A DNA stretch of 64,000 nt, taken from NCBI GenBank assembly GCA_035236585.1, contig CP141132.1:25069445-25133444 (forward strand), read 5' to 3'. Position 1 is the first letter of the stretch, and each line of letters opens with the position of its first letter. The position numbers and the translations under genes are program-made. The stretch comes from Warburgia ugandensis (taxonomy: Eukaryota > Streptophyta > Magnoliopsida > Canellales > Canellaceae). A model generated the notes under the pieces. That model ran no database searches and had not been told where the DNA came from. It worked only from the letters and a program-made list of their open reading frames with translations. Of this stretch, positions 1 to 9,310 are shown one piece after another.

Positions 1-912
1 ATTTTAATTCAAAGTTTACAAAATAAAAAATCCTTTTCCATCATTTAAGTACTAAAATCATAAGCTAACACATATTCTTAAATTCTAAAACATTCTTCAA
101 AGTAACTTATAGATTTTATTTATTAAAATAAATCCTTAGCCTCAGAACAAAGCTCAAGAAGTATGAGAATTATATGTAAATTATCCATCCCGATTTCAAA
201 ACATACTTCCATGGTCATACTACAACACAATGCATTAGATAATATAGATATGATTAATGTACTACATGTTATACACAATATGTCAAGTGCAACAGTCTTT
301 ACTATGTGTGCTATATATCATGAGCATCATTTCAACACTAGCATGCTCAATGCTATCTATCTTCATGTGTCTAATTACTATTAGATAGCCATGTGCAAAT
401 CATTATTCAGCACTCATGCACCTAGTTACAACTAGATGTTGGGTACCCATTCCCCTATTCGTAACTAGACTATTTGATGCATATGCAACTAGTAATCAAG
501 TAATACTTGGTGCTCATACAACTAACCACTGATCAATAATCGATGCCTTAGGTGTTTGAGTATAACAATGCACTCTATGCATCTAAGTATTGATCAGCAA
601 GCCACAAACCTAAACTTGATCTACGCTTGGAGCAACTATCATATGGAAGGTATTATGCGTCTGAGCCTTACATAGTGAACTATAAGAATTTCAAGTCCAA
701 GGTGTCACGCACCTAGAACTATTAGATCTCTATAAGAAAATTGGTATTCAATAGTCTATTGTGTCAAAGCTTAGTCTGATACATCATGCATTTAAACAAA
801 ACTTGGCTCACAATGTATCTAATTCTTATTTAAAACATTATCAACCTTAGCACAATTAGTTACCTAATGCTGCTAGAAATCTAGTGTAGCATGTGTTTAA
901 ATTTTTCTTAGT
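1..912. other. AT-rich flank, no gene seen
   Basis: No coding region can be supported here; reading frames are short and have no recognisable domain. The sequence is the left flank of the LINE that begins near 930 and continues on the other side at 21091. Short CAACTAG/GTAACTAG-like words recur around 425-500, but no clear repeat unit emerges. It is probably an old, unrecognised repeat. Confidence 0.5.
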
Positions 913-929
913 ACATGGTATGATTGCTA
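913..929 (+). repeat. LINE target site duplication, left copy
   Basis: The 17 bp ACATGGTATGATTGCTA recur at 21074-21090 as ACACGGTATGATTGCTA, with one mismatch. The pair brackets the LINE exactly: the left copy precedes the LINE 5' region and the right copy follows its GAT-repeat tail. A duplication of this length is what target-primed reverse transcription typically leaves. It shows that both LINE halves, 17 kb apart, came from one insertion. Confidence 0.88.
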
Positions 930-972
930 ATACCGCCAATGCTGGTCCCAAGCCCGAATGAAAAAGGAGGAG

Positions 973-1255
973 GGTCTTGCATCAGGTGCTAGCCAGCAAG
1001 GGAGAAGTTGAAGATGATTTTGTTATTTCTCTCTTACAAATGAATATGCATTTGTATATTAGTTTGTGAGGAAGAAATGAAAATCATCTCTAGCTTCTTA
1101 AAATATGGCAACCCTTGCGTCAGGTAGCCAGCTGACAAGGGTGAACTTGAAGATGATTTGTTATTTCTTTTCCACTTACAAAAGAATATGCATTTGTATA
1201 TTAGTTTGTAAGGAAGAAATGAAAATCATCTTCAGCTTTTTAAAACTATGGCAAC
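973..1255 (+). repeat. Two tandem ~142-bp units in LINE 5' region, each a long hairpin
   Basis: Unit 1 is about 973-1113 and unit 2 about 1114-1255; both begin near CTTGC(A/G)TCAGG and end TATGGCAAC. Within each, GAAGATGATTT on the left pairs with its complement on the right (arms 1010-1020 with 1080-1090, and 1149-1159 with 1223-1233). The pairing extends imperfectly inward for about 29 bp. The loop contains GAATATGCATTTGTATATTAG-like sequence. The antisense LINE at 22200-23138 carries one such hairpin at 22952-23051, so it belongs to the family. Its role is unknown; a structured 5' leader or promoter is possible. Confidence 0.8.
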
Positions 1256-1521
1256 CTAAAAATGACATAAATAAAAAACTGACATTCCCTCATGCTAGGG
1301 CACAGGCAAGGGTTGCTAAGGCGTTCTCTTAGAAGCAAAGCACTACATCGGATCCCAGGTGTAGTGAAAAATGGACAAGGGCTACTAGACGGTCCCCTCG
1401 GAAGTGACGTGCTGCATCAAAACCCAGGTGTAATGAAAAGAAGACATGGGTTCATGCCATAGAGGTTGAGAAAGGTGATAGTAAATAGGATATCTCCAGA
1501 ACATAAGATTCATATCACCAT

Positions 1522-3236
1522 ATGAATATAGGGACATTGACAGGTAAGAGTTTGGAGTTAGTAGACGCGATGAAATGTGGGAGAGTCAACATCACTTGTA
1601 TCCAAGAAACCAAGTGAAAAGGGGATAAAGCTAGAGAAAGAGATGGGTATAAATTATAGTACATAGGAAAGGAAAATAACATAAATGGAGAAGGAATAAT
1701 AGTGGATAAGGATTTAAAGGATAAAGTTGTGGATGTTAAAAGAATCAGTAATAGAATTATAATAATAAAACTTGTTCTAGGAGAGCAGATTATAAATGTT
1801 ATAAGTGCATAAGCACCACAAGTTGGGTTACAAGATATAATCAAGAGACAGTTTTGGGAAGATATGGAGGGAGTCATGTAAGAAATTCCCAACACTAAGG
1901 GGATATTTATAGGAGTGGACTTAAATGGCCATGTAGGAAAACATAAGGAAGGATATGATAGAATACATGGAGGGTGTGGTATAAGTGAACAAAATGAGAT
2001 GGGGGAGAATATCCTCAATTTTACTTTGTCAGATAACCTGTCCATTGCAAATACACTCTTTAAGAAGAGGGATGAACACTTAATAACCTTTAAAAGTGGA
2101 CTTCATAAAAGCCAAATAGGCTTTTTTCTACTTAGGAATAATGAATGATCTATATGTAAGGATTGTAAGGTAATATCCGGTGAGAGTTTAACCTCACAAC
2201 ATAGGTTAATGGTCATGGATATCCATATCAAAAGATGGAAGAAAGGAAATGAACTTAATAGGTATCCAAAAATTAAGTGGTGGAACTTAAAAGGAGAGAA
2301 AATAACCTCATTCACAGATAAGTTAATGGTAGAAGGAATTTGGAACTATGAAACAGAAGTAAATAGCATGTGGATTAATATTGTTGAGTCCATTAAGAAA
2401 GTGGCAAAAGATGTCTTAGGAGTATCTTAAGGTAAAAAGCAATTAGTAAAGGAAACATGGTGGTGGAGTGAAATAGTGCAAAAATTTATTACAAAAAAAT
2501 GCATGATTTTTAAAGTATGGCAGAAGACTAGAAATAATGAAAACTATGACCACTATAAGAATGCTAAAAAGGTTGCTAAGAGAATAGTAAGTGAGGCCAA
2601 ACTTAAAGCATATGATGAACTCTATAATAGACTAGGAACAAGAGAAGGTGAGAAAGATGTGTTTAAACTTGCAAAAGTAAGAGAACAGAAGGGTAAGAAC
2701 TTAGATCATGTTAGGTGCATTAGAAGTGATCATCAAAGGGTATTAGTCAAAGATGATGAGATCAAACAAAGGTGAGAAACATACTTTCAAAAATTGTTAA
2801 ATGACAATGGCTCTGAGAATATAGGAATTGAAAATACTATAAATCTAAATAACACTAGATATTATAGATATGAACGTAGGATTAGAGTACTTGAAGTAAA
2901 AGAGGCCTTAAAAAAGACGAAATCAGGAAAGGCCATGGGGCCTGATGGTATACCAATAGAGGTTTGGAAGAATATGGGAGATATTGGCGTAGTTTGGTTG
3001 AGTAGGTTGTTTAACACGATTATAAAATCAAAGAAAATGCCGAATGAGTGGAGGAAAAGCTCTATTGTACCAATTTATAAGAATAAAGGAGAAATACAAA
3101 GCTACACTAATTATTGAGGGATCAAACTTATGAGCCACACTATGAAACATTTTAAAAAAGTGATTGAGAAGAGGCTACGACATGAAACAAATGCATCGGA
3201 GAATCAGTTTGATTTCATGCCTAGGAGGTCTACTAT
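1522..3236 (+). pseudogene. RTE LINE polyprotein, N-terminal part: endonuclease and RT start (broken)
   Basis: The frame from the ATG at 1522 stays the same to 3236 without a frameshift but has eight in-frame stops (for example after NITCIQETK). Most are explained by single transitions in Trp, Arg or Gln codons. The apurinic-type endonuclease domain (exonuclease/endonuclease/phosphatase family) spans roughly residues 1-230; NITCIQETK and IFIGVDLNGHVG are its recognisable motifs. The RT begins near 2880, with SGKAMGPDGIPIEVW and RKSSIVPIYKNKG. The reading breaks at ENQFDFMPRRST where the LTR entered, and continues as MEAIFLIRQLV at 19930. In a live element the protein nicks target DNA and reverse transcribes its own RNA. 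This copy is dead. Confidence 0.88.
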
Positions 3237-3938
3237 TGTAATGACCCAAATTTTGAAGACATTTTGTATGAAGAACAAATATAATGTTTACCACTTACCA
3301 CTAATGCTATAATTTATCTATTTTGGGGAATTAAGATATGTTTACTAGTCTTAAGAGGTAGTTGGATGTTTTATTTTAAATTAAATAGGAAACATAATAA
3401 TTTGTAAGAAAAATCAGTACCATTATATTCTACACTCAAAATGGAATCCAACGCCTCAAAGAATGTCGAAAACGGAGTTCGTATGAAGAAGTTATGGGCG
3501 TTTAAAGATCAAGGGCATTTTTGTAATTTAAATTTAAAACGAAAAAGACGAAAAACGCAGGGGGCGTTTTGATAACGGCACCCCCTTTTTCTTCCTCCTC
3601 CAGCCCTGTCTCCCGATTTTTCCAAAAACTCCAACACCGCCTCTGCAAGGTGGTGCCAGGGGAAATTGCAGCACCGCCTTAGCATGGCTTTAAAGCCTGC
3701 TCTCCCTCTCTCCTCTAACCATCCGATTTTCCTATACTTCTTCTTCGGCCAAGCTAGGGCTTCAAATCGGAGAACTACCTCCTTGCTCCCAGTGAAAATT
3801 CGGCATGGCCCAGGTTCTCCCTTCGGGACAACCATCCATTTCTCTTTTGCTTTTCCTTTTTTCCTCCCCTGGCCTTTGTGATGTCATTGGATTTTTCTAG
3901 TTATTGGGTTTTCCAGCAGGCGTTGTAGGAGCCGCACC
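3237..3938 (+). mobile_element. Solo LTR of family A, 5' part
   Basis: It begins TGTAATGACCC immediately after the target duplication ACTAT (3232-3236). Its other part is 17910-19926, ending GTTGTCACA before the second ACTAT. Together they make about 2.72 kb, close to the 2780-bp LTR at 8409-11188. No internal retrotransposon sequence belongs to it, so it is a solo LTR. It contains the block GAAGTTATGGGCGTTT (about 3487-3502) and a GC-rich stretch GATAACGGCACCCCC that recurs in other A/D-type LTRs. It is interrupted at GCACC (3934-3938) by a family C LTR. Confidence 0.85.
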
Positions 3939-4132
3939 TATAATAACCCCAATTTTTGTAATTGATTGAGAAAATCAATAAAGTTTGAATTTCAGAAATT
4001 TTGGGCTAAAATATTAGGGTTATTTAAAATACACTTCTTATAAAAGTATAATCAATGAATAAGACATGTACAATTGAAATTAAACTTAGCAAACCCTTTA
4101 GAATGACTGTAAGCATGAAAAATTCTGAAATT
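3939..4132 (+). mobile_element. LTR of family C, first segment
   Basis: The LTR starts TATAATAACCCC, a decayed TG terminus, directly after GCACC. Its far end, GGTCGTCACA at 17904, is followed by GCACC again (17905-17909), so this 5-bp duplication brackets the whole C insertion. The start resembles the forward C-like LTR at 57472 (ATAATAACCTCAATTTTTG). It is interrupted after AAATT (4128-4132) by a family D solo LTR and resumes at 6880. Confidence 0.78.
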
Positions 4133-6874
4133 TGTAATGACTCCATTTTTGTACCCTTGAAATCCCATGGAAAGTCCACTTTTTGAGATAAGGGTATTTT
4201 GGTCATTTCACTGTTCACCCTGACTAGACCCAGAAATTTGGTCATGAGAAAGGTACCATTAGGTGTATCTTATAAAAATAAATCCAACAAGACCAAAATC
4301 ACCCAAAACAGAGTTAAAATGAGCAAGTTATGGCCCCTTGAAGTTGAAGGGCAAAATTGTAATTTAATTTAAAAACGAATTTGGCTTGAGAAAACAGAGA
4401 CCCATTTAGATACAAGCACTCCCCTTCTTCCCAAACCTACTGGAGGTTTCTAGAATGGTGGTGCGCAAGGGAGAAACCACAGCCATTCTGGAGGTTTCTC
4501 CACCGCCACTCCATGGCGGTAGAAACCCCCCCCCCCAAAACCCTCTGTAAGCTTTATAAATAGAGCTCTTGGGCACCTCCAATGGCAGCCCAAACCCCTA
4601 GGAAAAATCCATCTTGGAGAAGCAGGCAAGAGGAGAAAACATGGAAAATACCCAGCCATGAACCAGATACGCCTTAAACCACTCCAAACCCATCTCCCCC
4701 TCAATTTTAGGATAAATTTCCCTAAGTTTTTGCATAAAAAACCATGCAAAATAGGGCTCTAGGGAGCCACAACGGACCTAGGGAAGGTGCCTGGGGCGTA
4801 CTGGTTCGACAGGGTTAAACCAGGGCATACCGAGGACGCTCAGGTCACCACGGAATGAAAACATGCCACGTGCGTTAAGGAGAACCCAACGAGCGCGTCC
4901 GTGGACGCGCCCGCAAACGAGAACAGCTAGAGAAGGCCCAGTGCATCTGCAGACGCGCTAGGTGGGACGCGCGCTGCTGACGCAGGACGCGTTAGTGTCT
5001 CGGGCTCCCATCTCGTATGGGTTGTCTATGTACTCTTAATACAAAAACGCCCATAACTTGAGTTCTAGGACTCCAATTGAGGCGCCATGAAAGGCATTGT
5101 GACCGTCTCGACGACACGGACACATTCAAACCATAAAATACCTGATAAAGCTCCTATCTAAGGCTAAAATGACCCTTAAACCATGATAGTAGCATGGGGC
5201 CACTAAACCTTTGCAAACCTGACTATACCAAGGCCCAGTTAGGGACCTTAGGAGGCCCTTAGGCATGGGAATGAACCCTTAATGCCTAAGTAGTGAGGTA
5301 AACTAGTCTAGAATCTATAGAAATAGGCCAAGCTAACCTTTTTCCCCTAAACCATGTCTAGGAACATATGAGGACAAGGGGACTACCGCGATCAAACCAG
5401 GTAGGTGTTCTATCGCTACTAGATTTTTAAAAAGAACCCATGATGTTTTGAGAATGCATGTTTTGAGTCACGGTTGCTTTTCTAATGCATATTTTTAAGT
5501 AACACGTTCTCATGCACATGACCTGCTTAGCATGAATTGATTTCATAAATGAACTTAGCATGCATATGAAAAATACATTGCGCATATATTGCTAAGACAT
5601 GTGTTACATGCATAGACATCTTTTGAAAAAGGATTCTTGTCTACATGATAAGTGTTGCCTTGGCCGATGAGGACAGGCTGATGAGGGCGGGCCAGAGAGA
5701 GCTGACAGGCTTCTAGGCTATCAGGCTTCTAGGCAGGGTTATGACTTTGAATGCGATACTAGCATGAGCAGATTTTATGCATTTCATGCATGGTTTGCAA
5801 CCAAGTGCATAAATTACATGATTTGTGATTATTGAGTTTTTGAATAAATGCATATCCTTGAGGGTTACCAAAAGATGCTGGAGTGCCCAAAAGACGCTGG
5901 GTAGGCAGTTGTGAGGGACCCAAAGAGGACGTGTTTTGAAAAAGAGGTTTTTTGCCTGCTTGATCATATATGATTTGGGCTAGTAAGCTCGTGGGCGCCA
6001 TGATGAGAGGTTTGGGGTGGCCTCCCAGCCTCTACCACTATAGGTGGAAAGAGTACCACGCCAAAAAGGCTTGTCCTTACTTCGATTGCTGAGTCGTAAT
6101 GAGGACTACCATTGGTGTCACGACACCCGATCAAAGTGTCATATGCCCCATGGAGGCTATGATCGAGTGTCCCTAGGTACCCGGGGACCACACGGCAATG
6201 AGGTCGTGGGCATAGTGGGCCCTATGTTTTTGAGGATTTACTTGCATTGCATATGGCATGACATGAGGATGGTCGACCATACCATAGATCCATGAGCTGG
6301 ATTCAGCTGAGCATCTTATGCATATCATATATGTTTATGATATATATGCTACTTTCGACTTGGATTATGCGATTCTTGAAGTTGTCAGTATTCTATTTTG
6401 ACAATGGCTTTCGAACATGAGTGTCCAAACATGCACATGGTTTAAAGAACATATGGTTTTAAAACATAGCATGCATTGCAAAACTAGTAGTGATAGACTC
6501 CTATTAAGTATAGAGTATACTCACCCAATCCTTAACATTTTCAGATACAAGTAAACACTTAAGGACAGGATATACCTGCGACAAAGAACATCCGAATTAA
6601 GTACAAGTAACTAAACCCCTACCTTATCTTTCAGTGAATGTTACTTGATTGTAATTACTCTCTATAGCTGGGGCTGTGACTAACACTTTCTTGGGAATAG
6701 AGTTGATCTAAAACTATGCCATGGCTATATGATTTGAAAATGTGTTTTGACACACGGGGTTTTATACGAAAGATTGCTTTCCAAAACAAAAGATTTTCAT
6801 GCATTTCATATTTCTAAAGGAAGAGCGCTTGCCCTTTTATGAAATTTACATCACATAAAACCCGAGTCGTCACA
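4133..6874 (+). mobile_element. Solo LTR of family D (2742 bp)
   Basis: TGTAATGACTCC opens and GAGTCGTCACA closes this LTR; AAATT duplications sit at 4128-4132 and 6875-6879. No internal domain follows, so it is a solo LTR produced by LTR-LTR recombination. It shares modules with family A: the AAGTTATGG block near 4327, a TATA box, the CCTCCCAGCCTCTACCAC block near 6026 and a pyrimidine-rich ATTTTCAG near 6536. It has two-copy versions of the minisatellites seen at 14181-14340. Several short frames inside it are not genes. Confidence 0.88.
4555..4562 (+). promoter_or_regulatory. TATA box of LTR D
   Basis: TATAAATA lies about 420 bp into the LTR, just downstream of a C-rich run, where an LTR U3 promoter is expected. 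The related LTR at 8409 has TATAAATA at 8869-8876, about 460 bp in, and the inverted LTRs have TATAAAA-like boxes at the same relative place. This is inferred from position and conservation. Confidence 0.6.
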
Positions 6875-6879
6875 AAATT

Positions 6880-7417
6880 GGAAGAAAATACTTAACTTTT
6901 TTAATTTTTTGTGGACAAAAGGGTAAAATAATAATTTTACCCAAAAAAAAATTCAAAATCTGAGACATCCAAATTTAGAATGTATTGAGAAATATGAATC
7001 CAATGCTACTAAGTACACTCAAATCCGAGATCATGGGAATAAAACCCTAATTTTTATACATAAAGGGCAAAATAGTCTTTTTACACCATGAGGGGCCCAC
7101 AAGGGACCTAAAAACTAATCCTATGGCCAGCCCACGTAAAATTATGGGTCAAACCATACTAGTTGGTCTTGGGGAAGTAGGTGGAGAATGGGAGAATCCA
7201 ATGCTTATTTAATAATAAAAAATTAACCATCATTAATGCATATCATCAAGAAAGAAGATCAAAATGCCTATAAATACAACTCCAAAAATCCTCAAAAAAT
7301 ACTCATAAAATTCCCACAAAATTTTCTTCACTTTCCTTGCAAATCTAAACCTTTTCATTTTCATTTTCTCTCTAGATTAGAATAAGAGAGCTAAAATCAA
7401 TTAGGCACTCTATTCCA
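6880..7417 (+). mobile_element. LTR of family C, second segment
   Basis: This continues segment 3939-4132 after removal of the D LTR. It matches the forward C-like LTR from about 57540 (GGGTAAAATAATAATTTTAC region). Its end, CAATTAGGCACTCTATTCCA, matches the complement of the inverted C LTR near 63915-63930. The match stops at 7417, where gypsy coding sequence begins abruptly. About 2.1 kb of C, judged from the copy at 59774-64000, are missing between here and 16083. Confidence 0.72.
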
Positions 7418-8360
7418 GACGACAAAATCAATCCACTGACAGCCTATCTCAATTATATATTAAGGAAATAGTTAGTTTGCATGGGATACCACACAGTATT
7501 ATTTCCGATAGAGACAGTCGTTTTACCTCGCAATTATGGAAGTCAGTACAAAAGTCCTTAGGATCCTCATTAAGTTTCAGTATGGCTTTTCACCCTCAAA
7601 CTGATGGCCAATCTGAGCGAACAATTTAGGTATTGGAGGAGATGTTAAGAGTGTGTGTAATTGACTGGAAGGAAAGATGGGATGAAAGTCTACCCTTAGT
7701 TGAATTTGCGTATAATAACATCTTCCATTCAAGCATTGGAATGGCTCCTTACGAAGCGCTCTATGGAAGGTCCTGCCGATCACCTGTATGCTGGAATGAA
7801 GTTGGTGAAAACAGAATCATACAGTCAGAATTAGTGGAACAATGCGCAAACAAGGTAAAGCTTATTAAAAAGTGGCTTCTTGTAGCTTAAAGCAGACAAA
7901 AGAGTTACGCGGATAGGCGACGTGGACAGTTGGAATTTGAAGTTGGAGATCATGTCTTTGTGAAGATATCTCCGACTAAGGGCATCATGAGGTTTGGGAT
8001 AAAGGGAAAACTTAGTCCTCGATTCATTGGACCATTTGAAATCCAGGAAAAGTAGGAAAAACTGCCTACAGGATAGCGCTACCACCACGGTTATCAGAAG
8101 TCCACAACGTATTTCACATATCCATGTTGAGAAAATATGTGCCTGACCCTAAACATGTTCTTGAACAGGTACCAACCTAGCTACAACCGGATTTAACCTT
8201 GGAAACAAAACCAGTACAGATTCTGGACAGAAAGATCAAGACACTGCGGCATAAGGATATCCCATTAGTCAGAATTTTGTGGCGAAATACGACCATCGAA
8301 GAAGAAACTTGGGAGGTGGAATCGGAAATGATAAAGAAGTACCCCAAACTATTTTCTTGA
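7418..8360 (+). pseudogene. Ty3/gypsy (Tekay/Del-like) integrase C-terminal part and chromodomain, broken
   Basis: This is the last third of a chromovirus polyprotein. SDRDSRF holds the second integrase acidic residue, and [11 protein letters not shown] holds the third. PLVEFAYNN, MAPYEALYGR, SYADRRRGQLEFEVGDHVF, KGKLSPRFIGPFEI and VHNVFHISMLRKYV follow. The tail VRILWRNTTIEEETWEVE is the short chromodomain-like end. The protein would join element DNA to the host genome. The integrase N-terminus and everything upstream are missing. Stops occur at 7627, 7888 and 8177, and a frameshift lies near 8050. The PPT and 3' LTR follow directly. Confidence 0.9.
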
Positions 8361-8390
8361 AAGGAGTTGGAGAATTTCAAGGCCGAAATT

Positions 8391-8402
8391 CTTTTAAGGG
8401 GG
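8391..8402 (+). promoter_or_regulatory. Polypurine tract before 3' LTR
   Basis: TTTAAGGGGGTA lies six bases before the LTR start TGTAATGACCC and 30 bp after the polyprotein stop. This is the expected site for plus-strand DNA priming in an LTR retrotransposon. It identifies 8409-11188 as a 3' LTR. Confidence 0.72.
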
Positions 8403-8408
8403 TAATGA

Positions 8409-9278
8409 TGTAATGACCCAACATTTTGTATAAAGAACAAACACAGTGGGATGTACTAATGATCTTGTAACTTGACTATTTTGGAATAAATATATGTTTA
8501 TTACATGTTTAAGGGTCTTATTAGGTGGTTGAATGTTTGATCAAAATTCACATAGGGAACTTAGGAATTTGTGAATAAAATTAGTACCACTAGATACTAC
8601 ACGCAAAATGGAATCCAACGCCTCAAAGAACGACGAAAACGGAGCTCGTATGATGAAGTTATAAGCGTTAGAAGATTGAGGGCATTTTGGTAAAATGTAC
8701 CTAAAAAACGAAAAAGTAAAAAAACAGCAGGGGCCATTTTGATAACGGCACCCCCTGTCTTCTTCCTCCTCTAGCCTTCTCACGATTTCTCCAGAAACCC
8801 TCGGTTTCCAGAGATTTCTACCACCGCCAATGGCAGCACCGCCATTGGCAACACTGCCTTCTTCCCTCTATAAATACCTTCCACCCCTTCTTCCCGAATC
8901 GCGCTTCTCCTTTCTAATTTCTCCCAAAAACAGATCTTGCAATAGGGCTTTGGAGGTGAGTTCAACGCCTCGTTGTGTCACGTGGAGGGCTCCCCAGGTA
9001 CGTCTCTCTTCCCCACGTCATTCTCCTCTCTTTCCCCTCCATTGTCCCTCACAAATCGGGCCAGATCTGGCGTCTCCCGGCCGGAGAACCCATTAGGGAA
9101 GATGGGTTCCTTACAAAACCCTAGGATCAGACAACCAGGCTACCGTTCCAGGCAGCCCGACCTGACTGACCCTCCTTTCCGCCTCATTCCCAGCCCAGAT
9201 CCTTGCCGGATCTAGGAATATTTTTGACCGAAAATCACCAGTCTTTTGGAAAGAGAACCAGACGGGTGTAAACCCGTC

Positions 9279-9310
<32 letters not shown>

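Larger units (their letters stand above)
930..3236 (+). mobile_element. RTE-type LINE, 5' portion (split element)
   Basis: This is the first 2307 bp of a non-LTR retrotransposon whose remaining 1142 bp lie at 19932-21073. Combined length is about 3.45 kb, typical of full-length plant RTE elements. The order is a 5' region with two tandem hairpin units, an endonuclease domain, then the start of the reverse transcriptase. The split is caused by an LTR insertion between 3236 and 19932, flanked by ACTAT at 3232-3236 and 19927-19931. The assignment to RTE rests on endonuclease and RT motifs, single-ORF layout and a GAT-type 3' microsatellite tail. Confidence 0.88.

Noticed and set aside
1..912. 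Small frame at 163-384 as a gene
   Set aside because: Very AT-rich, no motif, no promoter or splice context, and part of an unresolved repeat flank.
3130..3312. LINE frame continuing past 3236
   Set aside because: From 3237 the frame reads LTR sequence; the true continuation is at 19930.
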